From the NCBI RefSeq assembly GCF_964355755.1, contig NC_092670.1:37623795-37687794 (forward strand): a stretch of 64,000 nucleotides of DNA, given 5' to 3'. Made by a program: the position numbers and the translations under genes. The notes beneath the pieces were generated by a model. It ran no database searches. It worked only from the letters and a program-made list of their open reading frames with translations, and was not told the origin of the DNA. Positions 46,275-59,290 of this stretch are shown here, piece by piece; position 1 is the stretch's first letter; each line of letters begins with the position of its first letter. This DNA comes from Antedon mediterranea. Its lineage: Eukaryota; Echinodermata; Crinoidea; Comatulida; Antedonidae.

Positions 46275-46785
46275 TTTTTCAATAATGGCAATATTTGGTA
46301 GGATGGTCTAGTACAATAATTTCATTAGATAAAAAGGTGAAAAAGTGCCATTAATCACTCAATTTCAGTGTAATGTATATTTGCCTCACAAAATGTGTGG
46401 ACAAATTCAATTAACAGTAACACCAAAGATGATATCAAATACTGTATCATCAATTATGCAATCTTTCTTGAGATTTATTTACTGTAACAATAGGCGTACT
46501 GTTTCCATTTTTTAAAAAATTATAAATACAAATTTTGTTTAAAATGTTCCGATTAGATTAAAGGAAAGTGATGGGAAGTTGACAGTTGTTGGTATTGTAT
46601 GCAAGATCTGCTAACAAAAACAATGAATTCATGTCTGCGTAAACATGGGAAAAGGTTATGGTTTTATGGACAAGTACAAAATAGGACATTCTTCTAATTT
46701 GTTAAACTACTCTAGTTAAATAGTCCTTCTACAGTAGGCTATATTATAATTAATGCATGTGAAGAAGTACAGGACTTTAACAGTT

Positions 46786-46902
46786 AGAGGGAAAATGGCA
46801 AAATCAGCTCTGTGTGGTCATGTTACAAGAGTTGTCCAAACAATAAAGAGATTATCTGATAAAAATCCTAGAAAGTATGAAACCTTTTGCCATTTTCCCT
46901 CT
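46786..46902. repeat. Inverted repeat with perfect 18-bp arms
   Basis: AGAGGGAAAATGGCAAAA at 46,786-46,803 and its exact reverse complement at 46,885-46,902, with 81 bases between. Either a tiny MITE or a foldback; no clear target duplication. Confidence 0.7.
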
Positions 46903-48896
46903 GAAACTTGAAGTAATGCTAATCAAATGTCACGGCAGTACGTCTATTGAACATGATCCCTTATTGCGCAAAATCGTGTCTCATACCAAGATCCTGGTAA
47001 CCGATCCTATAAGTTAAACCTACTGTGTGGAATTCAGTCTGTAAATTAATCACTACTGTACACTACAGTGTATTATTGCAGTCATGATCCATGCCCAAAA
47101 TAGGCCTTTCATTTCTTACCTTGATTGGGCTTGGTAGAATGTGTTTTTTAAATGTGGTAAAGAACATTCAAGGGGTTAAATGTCAAAGGTGAAAGAATTA
47201 AATATCTAAAGTTTTCTTTCAACAAAAGGTTTTTTTTTATTTTTTTAAAAATACTGTTTAATAGTTTCAGATAGAAACATTCCTGTAAGGTTATTGCAAA
47301 ACATAAACATGATATATTTTCTTAACTTTCTGATAACTTTCATTATATATTAGTTATTTTCATAGTGCAATATTGAAAGTCATCAAGTCCATACAGTTAT
47401 TACCTAATGTTATACTGAAGCCATTGTCTTTCCTTTCAAACTGAAAAATATATTACATTATTAATATACAAATATTAATTATGCATCTTACTTATCTATT
47501 ATTATAAACTTTAATATGTTTACCCGAAGATGACTGTTTACCTACTGGTTATGTATATATTTTTAGAGGTTTTTTCTTTTCATTTTTTATCTGTATTTTT
47601 AAATATCATTTTAGTCAAGTCAAATTTAATAAAAATTTAATTTCTTTCTGATTTCATTATGCTGTAAATAACATTGTCATGTTTTAGTTTGAAATTTGGA
47701 GAAGTTTAGTTTCACCAGTTGTCTACATCTATCAGATCTAACTGCAGACATGACCTTGCAAGTTTGGGTCAGTTTGTTTGCTGAGATTAGCAAGAATAAT
47801 TTTGACTTCTGCTAAATGAATTTATATTATTTGTGGACTTCAGATCACAAATACCATAATCCTAAAGTACAGAATTTCATTGAGATAATTTGTGTGGAAT
47901 GTACAATATTTAACTAGTAATGGATAAATTAGATTATTTTTAGTCTCTGTCATCGCAATACTATTTATTACATAAGGCCTATAGAAACTTTATGAGTCTT
48001 TTATTTTAAGCTTACAGTAATAGTAATTTGACCAATCATAAGTAACGAAAAAATTCAAACTGTTGAATTTTGTACGAAGAAAGCTTACTTTAAAACAACA
48101 TTGGCATCTAATTACCATAAAAAATTAAAAGGAAGTGAATTGGTGGCTTGTTGGCTTGCTCGTTTTGGTATCAGGGTTCAGGAATTGTACACTAGCTAGA
48201 CACTGTATTTCATATTTAAAGTTTTATTCTCTTCTGAGATAATGTATATCTCGGAAATATTAATTTTACAGTAATAAAAAAAAAGGGGGTAGAAAATTGC
48301 AATTACCAATATATTGAATAGTACATACATTTAATTTACTTTTTTGGTCTTTTTTAGCAATTTGTTTTGGACAAATGCGTAAAATAATAATTGTAATCTT
48401 CATAATAAGTTCATTTAAACAGAAGTGGATACTAAGTGTTTAAATTAATAATTTACAAATTCATTAGCGTTATTAGTATACCATATTTTTGTTGATGAAT
48501 TTAGCAGACTTGTGCCCCAAATTGGGAAATTTACTCTACTATAGTATTAATAGCTTTCATTTTCGAAATACAGAATTTAAAACCACTATACAGTAACATA
48601 CAATATTAGTTTAATTTGCTGTACAAATACAGATCAATCCAGCATGTGTATACTGTACCTCTCTGAATTCAATAACTACAATACAGTCCAACAATGCTCT
48701 ATTGGTATTATTGTTGATTGACTGATTCAGATTTTTGCTATGCAAATCAAATTATTTGTTAATAGTTTGTGGTTTAATTTGCGAAATAATTTTCTAATTC
48801 AGAAATTAGATTTGAATTAACATCTGTAAAATTCACTATTGATGATAGATGATCATATTCTTTTTTATTTTATTTTATATAGTATTGTGTGGTTCT

Positions 48897-49050
48897 AAAG
48901 CTTTGTCTACACTATCAAACTGTTTTGACAAAAACAGTCTGATGTGCCCAAATATGGTAGTGATATTCCCAAATTATGGTAGTGATATGACATCATCATT
49001 TCTATATATGGGCACATTGACACATTAATTTGATATTGTAGACAGAGCTT
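48897..49050 (+). mobile_element. Family A MITE
   Basis: AAAGCTTTGTCTACACTATC at the left and TTTGATATTGTAGACAGAGC with TT at the right. Two 21-bp units; the CACATCACATTTTTTGTCAC block is reduced. Confidence 0.8.
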
Positions 49051-50451
49051 AAATTTGAACATTTGAACTTTTTCCCACCTTTCATAACATCTTCCTAGAT
49101 TGACATCAAACCAGTGTCTACTAATTTAACATTTTCAATACTGATTAAATTTATTCAAATATATTCATGTATTCCTATGTGTGCTGACTGTGTGAATAAC
49201 AAAAGGACTGATGGATAAATACTATTCCATTAGTGTTGATTGAATTACCATAATTTGATTAACAAATACTGAAATTAATACATTACTAACTGTATTTTGA
49301 AAATGTACAATTTACATTAATTACTTACAGGGTACTGATGAAAATGTCTTTCTTGATTAAAAGTGAAGTGTACAAAATAAACATTAATACAGTACATTTT
49401 GTTGCCAGCAGTCAATTATAAGATTTATGGCCAAATTGGGCATAAATCATCTTCTTTTTTTTTTTTTAAGTATGTTAATTGTTTTTGTAGAAATTTGATA
49501 ATTTACAGTACTGTGGTGGTAGTGTATTTGTTTATTTATTTGAATTATTTCAAAGTTATTTCCATGATTATAAATCAAAATGTACTGTTTCAGTGGCCAG
49601 ACAATCATTGTCATGAATTTCAGCCGACAATGCATATTTAGTGCCAAAAATGCATTGTATTCAAGTAATCTTGCCACATTTAATCTAGTATCAAAATATG
49701 ATTTTAACACAATCTATTTTATAGAGCACTGCATTTGCTAGTTGTTAGCAGGTTATTTTAACACCTTTTCAATAATGCATGCCTTATCACCCACTGTACG
49801 CCATGTTTGCCACTTACTGTGCTCATTCAATTCCGATGTATTTCATAGTACTGTATAGATATACCGGACTCGTTTCTGCAGAATTATTTTTGTTTTGAGT
49901 ATGATTATTTTCTTTTCTGATTTGCTTTTCACACCCCTACAATCAAACCGACAATCATAACAATTTGATTGTTTGCGATTACACGGTGGAGAGAACAATA
50001 TCTCGCCATTCGACAAATTTAACAGTTACTTCAGCTTGAATAGTTCATTTGAAATGCTTCTCTTCATATTTCTACCTGGAGTAGACTACTTGTCTAGTCG
50101 TTTGGGAATTTATTAATTGTAAACAAGAGAATTAATTGATATTTAACTCATTAAAATATGAGTTCACATAACTGGTATTTATATAATGAATTAATTAACT
50201 AAGATTAATCAAAAACACTGTCAGGCTGGAGTCATATATTCTCTTAATATGGAAGTCTCTTTAATTTTCTTTAATTCTTCCTTCTCTCCTGTTTCAATAT
50301 TCAAACCCCTACACTCTAAATCCACCATAATTGTTAATTTGGCCCTTAAGGACTGATCCATTATCCAACGGGGGATGTGAAAAAGTTAATTTTATTAATG
50401 TTCTTCTTTTCGTAATGTTTACTGTACCTCTCGTCGGAGTGAGAGTCTTAT

Positions 50452-50512
50452 GTTGGTTTATCCAGGTAAGCGGCACTCATAGACTACCAACACCACTGTT
50501 GGTTTGTGTATT
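50452..50512 (+). repeat. Dispersed repeat, copy 1
   Basis: GTTGGTTTATCCAGGTAAGC and ACTCATAGACTACCAACACC then ACTGTTGGTTTGTGTATT. Nearly identical to 61,519-61,581. It contains an inverted pair CCAACACCA / TGTTGG. Confidence 0.65.
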
Positions 50513-51117
50513 TTTTACAGAAGAGGTTACCCATTATAAAGAATAAATAAATTAACAAAGAAAAGTATATTATTAATTGTAATTGACAAAAAAAACAAAA
50601 CATCATAATGAAAATTAAAAAGTAACAGGAGAGCATGTTGTTGGTATTAAATAAGTCAGGAAAAATGACAATCCAATTATAATAGAGGCTTTGTCATTGT
50701 AATTTTAGGAGTTGACTTTCTTTCTAATAAAATAGTTTAGTACCTACTGTGTACCGTGAGAATAAGTACATATTCTATTGATGATACCTAGTCACTCTGA
50801 TTCTTTGTATAATTACCGTACTGCATACTAAACTCTTTTAGAAATCAAACTGTAAATGGTGGAATATCTTGGAAGACACCAGTATGTTGGATAGAAGGAA
50901 ATCTCTACTTACAGTTTTTAGTTTATTTTATTGAGGAAATAAAGACCTGAAATTGACACCTTTAATAGGTAACCAGATATTATTATAGAGTGAATCAAAA
51001 ATTGTTTTTTTTAGATGATATATTAAATCAAAATTGTTATTTTTGTTTAAAATATATTAAATGATATTTACATTGCTATAAATGAATCTCAAAATATTCA
51101 ATGTTGAAAAACTTTAA

Positions 51118-51239
51118 AACATGTTTTTTTTTAGTGAAGTGATTAACTTTATTAACACTACAAAATAACCTATTCAAAGTCTGATTTAATTAATTTTGTT
51201 TTAATTTTTCATGTTTTTGGAGGACAATACATCTTTAAT
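51118..51239 (-). mobile_element. Family B MITE fragment
   Basis: On the minus strand it starts TTAAAGATGTATTGTCCTCC and continues AAAAACATGAAAAATTAAAA and TTAATAAAGTTAATCACTTC, as in the first half of the copies at 9,890 and 39,927. The other end is lost. Confidence 0.7.
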
Positions 51240-51650
51240 AATAATAGATAAAATATCTTTTTTAATCCATATTTTTTGTCTACGGAAACATGGCCATTAA
51301 ATGAAAATGTTTCATCAGCAGCTTTTCTAGAACAAGTCAGAACAGTGTGAAAAAAAAATACTTTGTACAGTAGAGAAGATTCGTTGAAGATAATCTTCTA
51401 CTTCTTCTAAAATGTGATAATTTCTGTAATTCATACCCACAGTTGCCGAAAGTGTGTATCGATTATTATGACTCACGCTATAGGTTTAATTAGCATTGTA
51501 TTCCATTCCGTAATCATATCGATGAATCTCAATTTGTTCACACTTCATCCGTCCCTCAATATATTTTATGATGTGATTTTAATTGTTTTATGAACTGTAT
51601 CATGCATTGTATGGTAATGTACAGTACAGTACAACACGTAAGAGAATTTT

Positions 51651-51845
51651 GAGCTCTGTCTACACTATCAAAGTAGTTTGACAAAAAAGCTGTGATGTGT
51701 GTAAATATGGTAGTGATATGCCCAAATAAGGTAGTGATATTCAATTTCTTTTATTTAGGAAATTTCATCTATATCAACAAACGTACAAACAGAAAAAGAA
51801 ATTTGCATGACATCATGTCCATATACGAGTACATCACATTTTTTA
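51651..51845 (+). mobile_element. Family A MITE with an insertion, right end lost
   Basis: GAGCTCTGTCTACACTATCA, then two 21-bp units, then about 65 foreign bases (TTCTTTTATTTAGGAAATTT onward), then GACATCATGTCCATATACGA and ATCACATTTTTTATTATA. The right terminal repeat is missing. Confidence 0.7.
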
Positions 51846-52780
51846 TTATACTGATATTCTTAATCATTGCTAATTTGCCAGTTTCTGTTTTCAGTTTCTG
51901 TTTGACACTGTTATGGTTTCGTTTGCTAAATAATTATAATTTTTCTATTAATTTTTTTGTTAAATAAATATAATAAATAAAAAAGAGATATAAACTATAA
52001 ACTGGTCAACTTAAGCACTATTTTTGAGTGGTTAAGTTGTTTAAATTTCTATTTCCCTAACGTGAACTGATGCTCTTTTGTCTAATCCTTTATTTTCCTA
52101 ATGCCTTCCTTTATTATTTCCATAACTTCCTATTTTCCTATTTAAAAAAAATAAATATACTGTAGTCCAAATGTCAATGACTCCATTGTGGCCTTATAAT
52201 ACTTCATACAGTATTGCTATTAGATTGTAAAAGACTTAAAATTAAGCCAATAATATATAACAACATTTTCCTATTTATATTTAACCTATAACTTTGTAAA
52301 CTATATAGTACGGTGACAGAAACAAGCAAGCATTTTTGATACTGATTTTATTTGTAGAATACCTGGACTTAAATTAAGCCAATTATACTACAGTAATAAA
52401 CTGTTGTCCTATTTTAGATTATAACCTACTACTCTTTAAACTACATAGTACAGTTACAGCTATGGTGATTGCAACATGCAAGCATTTTAGATACTGGATT
52501 TATTTGTAGAATTCTAGGAATTGTTTATCTAAGTGTGATGTATGTAATACCTCAGATTCTTGTGCCTGATTAATCATCTTCTTGACATCATAATATCTAT
52601 AGTAACATGTTCCTTTATTTAGTTAGATAAACCTATTAAGTTGCTTGTTACTAGTGGCAATATTCATTTTAACAGTCATTGATTATTCTCTTGTATTGTA
52701 ATGGAAAAAGCTAAAGATTTGCTAACATTGCAACTCTACAGTATATTTTATGCCTTGCTTTACAGTACCTGGATAATGTA

Positions 52781-52928
52781 TAGCTCTGTCTACACTATCA
52801 AACTAGTTAGACAAAAAAACTTTGCCCAAATATGGAGGTGATATACCCAAATATGCTATGACATCATGTCCGTATATGGCACATCACATTTTTTGTCACA
52901 TACAGTTTGATAGTGTAGACGGAGCTTT
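52781..52928 (+). mobile_element. Family A MITE
   Basis: TAGCTCTGTCTACACTATCA at the left, AGTTTGATAGTGTAGACGGA followed by GCTTT at the right; small deletions inside. Confidence 0.8.
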
Positions 52929-53209
52929 ATTAAAGGCGTATTCTGAATCAAACAGGATGGTACTAATGGTTTTATTGTTTGTTATTGGTAATGTGTTTTT
53001 TAATTCAGAAGAGTCGGATTCGATGTCATTAAAGTGCTGATTACTGAAATGAATCATTCATGTTGGCAATTTATTTCTCATCTGATATACAGCTGTAACT
53101 CTCAAAGAACATTTACCTAGAGTTCATACTGTAGCATTTTGTGTTTATTGAGAAGACAGAACAGATGCAATTTTCCAGGTTTTACAGGACTGCTATGTTG
53201 ATTCGCTGG

Positions 53210-53345
53210 CTCGTGTGCACTTTAAAGAACCCAGTACATCTTTTGGAAGAATAGGGGGTTATCCCGGTGTACTGGTCCATGCAGCCCCTGTCCCTTAGGG
53301 GAGGAGAAAGTTGTGGTATGTGTCGTCCACACCTGTGTGCAAGGT
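53210..53345 (+). repeat. Dispersed repeat D, copy 1
   Basis: TCGTGTGCACTTTAAAGAAC, CAGTACATCTTTTGGAAGAA, GGGGGTTATCCC and CATGCAGCCCCT align with 57,116-57,200. The block structure is SINE-like but I cannot place a Pol III promoter. Confidence 0.6.
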
Positions 53346-54567
53346 TTCCCCCCGTTTACATTTTTACATGTTAGTCCATTTTCAATTCATGCTGCACTTG
53401 AGTTGTACACAAAAGAAAAATGAGCATTACTTTAATACATAAACTAAGACTGAGTAGTAAATCTCTTTACCTATTTGGATTTGTAATGGAAACAAAGGAT
53501 CTGAACTGAAGTTATAATAATTTCCAGTGAAATCCTTGTAGACTAGTTCTAGAACTGTTTGGATAAACTTCCTAAATCCTTAAGAACTTCACCTGTGTCG
53601 AAAAATAGTTAGCATGCCAGTTACATGCATCAAACTTTTAACCACAATAACAGATCATAAATAAAAGAATTTGGAATTGTTAAATGAATTTAACATTTTT
53701 AAATATTTTAAAACTTCCTCTTCCAGAACCACACCCGTTTTCTCAAAGCAAATAATGTTAAAAATGTCTAATTCTTTATAGTTTAACGTTGTCCTATTTT
53801 AGGCTTACTATATTTTTACTATTACCCATAGCATTATGGTGTAACATGATTTTCAAAACATGATATAGTGGCCTAAGGATTCAGGTCACTGAGTGTAGCA
53901 TTTCAGCAACACCACCTAGCCCGCAACATGTAGGCGTTGAAATGCGTCCAACTCTCCAACAGATATGACTTTGAGTCACAGGCAGTTGTTCTTCATGCTC
54001 CTTAAGTTCTTCAGTACCATATTTACTAACTGCAAAGTTTTCAATTGAGTCATAAGAAGTTTGTGTTGCAATGTATTACAATCATTATTGTGGTATGCAG
54101 TTAAATCTCCCCCTCCCCAACCCCCTTCCTTTTATTGTAACTTGACAGTTCAGGTTTACTAAATTAATTTTTAATATTTTAAAATTATTTCTCAATAAAA
54201 ACAAATTTCAGATACTAAGAATACACAAGTGTAATTAAATCTCCGAAGAAATAAGTATGTTAACCTGCCAAAAGCAATTTACCTGTATGACGATAATTGG
54301 CACATCTAATTGTGTTATCATTTATAGATAGTATGTTGGTTGTTTAAGAGATTCAATTAGGCTTGAACAACTTAAATAAACAAATTAAAATTGTGACAAA
54401 AGGTGAACAGCCAGCAAGATATTTAGTTAGAGATAATATTAATAGAGAATGATTCATTTGATTATTTTAGACATGTTTTGTCATACTGATTGTGAATCAA
54501 GATGTGATGAACTAAATACTGTACAAGTGTCAGTACACGGTATTAGTACTGTAAGCCACAGAAGAGT

Positions 54568-55199
54568 AAAGTCTATTTCCACTATTGTTTGTATAACAAA
54601 AAAGTCTATTTCCACTATGCTATTGTTTGTATAACAAAAAAGTCTATTTCCACTATTGTTTGTATAACAAAAAAGTCTATTTCCACTATTGTTTGTATAA
54701 CAAAAAAGTCTATTTCCACTATTTGTATAACAAAAAAGTCTATTTCCACTATTGTTTGTATAATAAAAAAGTCTATTTCCACTATTGTTTGTATAACAAA
54801 AAAAGTCTATTTCCACTATTGTTTGTATAACAAAAAAGTCTATTTCCACTATTGTTTGTATAAAAAAAAAGTCTATTTCCACTATTGTTTGTATAACAAA
54901 AAAGTCTATTTCCACTATTGTTTGTATAACAAAAAAGTATATTTCCACTATTGTTTGTATAACAAAAAAAGTCTATTTCCACTATTGTTTGTATAACAAA
55001 AAAGTCTATTTCCACTATTGTTTGTATAAAAAAAAAGTCTATTTCCACTATTGTTTGTATAACAAAAAAAGTCTATTTCCACTATTGTTTGTATAACAAA
55101 AAAGTCTATTTCCACTATTGTTTGATAACAAAAAGTATATTTCCACTATTGTTTGATAACAAAAAGTCTATTTCCACTATTGTTTGTATAACAAAAAAA
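54568..55199 (+). repeat. 33-bp minisatellite, 19 units
   Basis: Unit AGTCTATTTCCACTATTGTT plus TGTATAACAAAAA; TATTTCCAC occurs 19 times. The A run varies in length (5-9) and a few units have AGTATATTTCC or a short TTTGATAAC. Because of the A-run length changes, ORFs appear in several frames on both strands (54,481-55,048); these are artefacts. Confidence 0.93.
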
Positions 55200-55212
55200 C
55201 ACCAAACAATCT

Positions 55213-55370
55213 TTTAAAGATATATGGTCCTACCCTCTTTTTTATTTTCTTTTGTCTTTTTATAAGTGATATTTTTTTTTATTACAGAACTTCAAAATGA
55301 CCTATTTAAAGTCGGATTTTATTAATATTTATTTTTCATTTTTTCTTAATACTGTACTGTATATCTTTAA
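55213..55370. mobile_element. Family B MITE, decayed
   Basis: TTAAAGATATATGGTCC at the left and GTATATCTTTAA at the right as inverted ends. AAAATGACCTATTTAAAGTC and TTATTAATATTTATTTTTCA inside match family B in reverse. Confidence 0.6.
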
Positions 55371-57115
55371 CCTCAAATTGATTGTACATAAATCATCACT
55401 TTCCCCTTCTTGTGAGTTTATTTCAGAATAGATTTGAGTTCAATAACAAGTATTTTTGTCAGTTAAACTTTTCAATGAGGTTTAATGTAAAATTCTTATC
55501 ATGTCTTTGTCCTTATTTGGTGTAGGAAAATGACATGGTTCTTGATTCTCACCTTATTTAAATGTCTTTGTCGAAAGATAAATCTAGGCTCTTTGATCTC
55601 ATGATTATCTGAAATTGTCTTTTGAGCCATTAAATCTTGTTGTGATCTTGTTAAGAAGGGACACGTTTCTCGTGGCTAAATCAATCACTTAGGATATGAT
55701 ATACAGCCTGGCTTTACAGTTTAATGTGCTCTCCCTGAAGAGCATTTTAAGATTTCTTCACCAGTGCTTTCAATAATTAATTTGAATCTGCTTAATTGAC
55801 AAGCTAAGATTTTGCCATTTATCAGTATTTTTCATTGAAAGTACTGTACTATGTTAAGAATTCTTGAAGTCATATTTGTGTGTTAAGCCAAATAGTTTGT
55901 ATATAATACTGTAAAGTACCGTACATTAAATTACTGTATACCAGTTTTTTTTAATAGAAAACTTAATAAAATGGACAGCAACAGAGACTCGGATTGTTCA
56001 CTTGATTGTTAAATGACATTTACTGTACCACAGAGACATAACTATCTTTCTTTTTGAGCTAAGGGATATAAATTGCTATTATTAATAATATGAAGTGTGA
56101 CAAATGACACTGGTAATTTGTGGACCGTATAATGATCTTTAAAGTGATTTAATATGTAAAACTGAGGATATAGCTAGAGGAGAATTACCTTATTATATGG
56201 ATTAAACTATTCAAATCCTTGTTTGCTGGTTCATATTCTAGTATGATGCTAATGGTAGGCATTTAATTGTATATTATCTATCTGTATAGGTTCTCTAATA
56301 TCAGTGTCCGCAATTGACTGTAAACTATAGTTAGCTTTTCCAAACCAGATAGCAAACAAGTTGAGTAGCCAAGAGGAGGCCACAAATCATAGGGCATGTT
56401 TTTACAACACGCTATTACACGCATATTCAACACGCCTACGAGAAGTGTGTTGTATAACATCGAAGAGATTCCGTGTAACGAGATTTTAATTGCAAAAAAA
56501 GGCTACTTGGCTGAATCCTAAAATTGTGTGGATTCCCGGTTGCTGTTGGCGTGTTGGAAGTGTCCTCATGGTATTGTTTTGACCTCTCGTTAAATAAAAG
56601 TATGTGCTGTGAAAATTTTGACCATATCTAGTAGATAATTGTAATTTTTTTGCATATTTTAACCTATTTAGCACTTAACATTAACGCTAATCAAATGTTT
56701 GCATAATTTGGCAAAATGTAGCATAGTTTTATCCTAATTCTAAAACATTTTTTTTTCTAATTTCAAAAGCAGATTTAAAAAATCAATAATTGAATAAACT
56801 AAATTTTAAACGAAATCATCCTTTATTAAAATCCTTAATATAAACTCATATTAATTCATAATGCATGCAAGTATATATACAACTTAGGATTATGAACTAC
56901 AGTATAACACTGTATTACGATTTCATGTATAACTGCAAGGTTTTTGTGGGGTTGACCTCTGCCTGTGCAACACGCTAAAAATTAAAGACGTGTTCAAATT
57001 TAGGGTGTTGTATAAACACAGCCATAGTCAAACAATCGACACAGCTTAGAGGCTACTTCAATAATAGTCCAATTGTTTTCACTACTTAAGGCTGGAGGTC
57101 CAGTGTACACATGTA

Positions 57116-57290
57116 GCTTGTGTGCACTTTAAACAACACAGTGCATCTTTCAGAAAAGTTGGGGATAACCCTAGTGAGCTGGATCATCTCAGCCCCTTTC
57201 GCCATGGACAAACGAATGAGCACCATTTAATGGCAGCTGTATGGCATGAATATTGTTGTGTATATTTTCCACCCATGGGTGCAATTCAGC
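57116..57290 (+). repeat. Dispersed repeat D, copy 2
   Basis: CTTGTGTGCACTTTAAACAA, CAGTGCATCTTTCAGAAAAG, GGGGATAACCC and CATCTCAGCCCCTTTCGCCA align with 53,210. It continues with ATGAGCACCATTTAATGGCA. Confidence 0.6.
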
Positions 57291-57570
57291 CCAGTTAGGC
57301 TGCGAGGCATTATCATTTATTCTCACACATTTCAAAACCAGATTATTCAAATGACATTAATATGACTTTATGACTTTGAACTTTCATCAACAACTTACCA
57401 TTCCAGTCCCCACCACCATAAAGAAAAAAGATAACTCATTGTTATGTTAACCACAAATTTCACATTTTACTGTCCCAGTTCATTTCTTATCAACTTTATT
57501 GTTTATTGTGCATTGCAGCAAACTACACTAGTAACATTAGTAATTATAGTACTGCACAGTGCATGGTACT

Positions 57571-57946
57571 TTAAGGGCCTGTTCAGACCTACGGAGTTAT
57601 GCTTTCGTATTGTACGCGGCGTACAACTCCATAGGTCTGAACCAGGAAAAGATTAGTGGAAACCACCTCGTACGACACTGATCTTTCGTTCGTTACGACA
57701 GCTCAAGGTACAAGATTGGTGGACGCCGCTTACGATACGAAAGTCATGCATCAACGATTTTGACCTCTAACCAATCAAAATTACTCCTGCATACCACATG
57801 TTCGCCCAAATCAGTGACACTTCTTCAGTTTGAAACGAAAGCGTTAGTTAGGCAAATCTGAACATTTTTCTGTTACGACGCTAATTATAATATGACATTG
57901 CTTGCGATACGAAAGCATAACTCCATAGATCTGAACATACCCTTAA
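57571..57946. mobile_element. PIF/Harbinger-like MITE with TTAA borders
   Basis: Element 57,575-57,942. Left end GGGCCTGTTCAGACCTACGG then AGTTATGCTTTCGTAT; the right end is the inverted match (ATACGAAAGCATAACTCCAT and so on to ATACCC), about 37 bp long with few differences. TTAA is present on both sides. The left arm also folds on itself (AACTCCATAGGTCTGAACC at 57,612-57,630). GGGCCTGTTC ends with a 3- or 4-bp TTA(A) target resemble PIF/Harbinger elements. Confidence 0.75.
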
Positions 57947-58111
57947 ATTACTACTGTATATAATCATACATATTGATTTAATCTGCTCTATGGTATGTAC
58001 AGTATAACATTGGCATCACCGGGTAGTCCATTGTGGCCCTTGTTTGATATGGCATACGAAAATTAGCTTTTACGTTGAAAACATAAAAATATAGTGTTCT
58101 CTGGTATATTT

Positions 58112-58446
58112 TATTTTTTATTTTATTTTATTTAATCGAAACCAACAGCGATAATTACCGCCACTAACAGGTTTGATACAAACAAAGCCAGGACTGTTTA
58201 AAGCACCTTGATTGGTCCTAACATTGATCAAGGGCTTCTCTCGTCCAGTGCCCACCTTGATCAGAGGTCTGAGGCAGATACTACTGTAGATGCAGGGGCT
58301 GCCATAAGAGTCTGATTTCAAATGCCTAACGGGACCCCAGCTCCGTATACAGCACCCGTTATTCCCAGATGGTCTCCCATCCAAGCTCTAACCAGGCCCA
58401 ACGTCGCTTAACTTCAGTGATCTTAACTATGGTGGTAGTATGGATT
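58112..58446 (-). mobile_element. 5S rRNA-derived SINE
   Basis: On the minus strand, about 100 bases (58,446-58,348) are 5S-like: CATACTACCACCATAGTTAA, GAAGTTAAGCGACGTTGGGC, CTGGTTAGAGCTTGGATGGG, AGACCATCTGGGAATAACGG and GTGCTGTA. These are the 5S internal control region (A box, intermediate element, C box) and 3' part. They are followed by a roughly 220-bp unrelated body (TCAAGGTGGGCACTGGACGA and others) and an AAATA repeat tail at 58,112-58,135. This is the build of 5S-derived SINEs (SINE3 class). About 10 bases of 5S are missing upstream of the A box. The ORF at 58118-58384 (minus) is this element. Confidence 0.85.
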
Positions 58447-58556
58447 GTATAAAATGAATTTCACTTTAGTTTGGTACCAATTAAATATTTACCAATGCAT
58501 GAATCTCTATACTAAACATCTAATCTCTTAAAAATTAAAATTATGTTTATAAAAAA

Positions 58557-58767
58557 ATCGTGAGAAATTGTATTTTAGCGGGAGAGCAAGAGATGACACA
58601 TAATATAGGGGACTCTCGCCATTGTCAAAAGCGTTGGAAGGTCTGTAGGAAACTTTTTAAAGTCTTATATATGTTTGCGAGAAATTGTATTTAATAGCGT
58701 AAGAGCAGAAGATGAAACAAAATATAGGGAGACCCCCGCCATTGTCAGGAGCGTTGGAAAGTCTGTT
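58557..58767 (+). repeat. Two-copy tandem duplication of about 118 bp
   Basis: GAGAAATTGTATTTTAGCGG and CGCCATTGTCAAAAGCGTTGG recur as GAGAAATTGTATTTAATAGC and CGCCATTGTCAGGAGCGTTGG 118 bases later. Confidence 0.75.
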
Positions 58768-59290
58768 TTATGAAAACTCTTCATCAAACATTGTAAATTT
58801 ACTTACTTTACTCTAGTATTTTCAAAATCTTTTCATCTTTATACTGTAGCCATCATGATGTTTTCATATGACTAGAGAACAAAGACCTTAAAATTTTGCA
58901 AACACAATAAGAATAATAGGCTGCCTTGAAAAGAACAATACGATTTAAAGAAAACAAATAATGATTGTTTGAACTAGAATAAAGACTTTCTGATACAATG
59001 AGTTGTAGATGTAAACATGAACAATTTAGTACTTTATAGTAGCGGCAGTAAGAACCTATAACCAAGATTATGACAAGTTCTTTGTTTCATGCTGTATATT
59101 GTACAAACAAATTAAATATTTATGTTGAAAGCAAAACTCTTGGAAAATAAGTCCAATCAGGAAGTTTTTCCCTGGTGCAATCTTTACTTTCAGTTAAAAT
59201 TGTATTTCCCTCATTCAGACAGGCATTATAAAAAATAAAATAATTTTTTAACAAGCAGCCAGGAAACTCATTTTGTATCAAAAAAACAAA

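Noticed and set aside
54449-55048. Overlapping ORFs on both strands with YFHYCLYNKK or IQTIVEIDFF repeats
   Set aside because: They are translations of the 33-bp minisatellite; the frame depends on A-run length and there is no start context or splice support.
58118-58384. 88-codon minus-strand ORF
   Set aside because: It is the body of the 5S-derived SINE.
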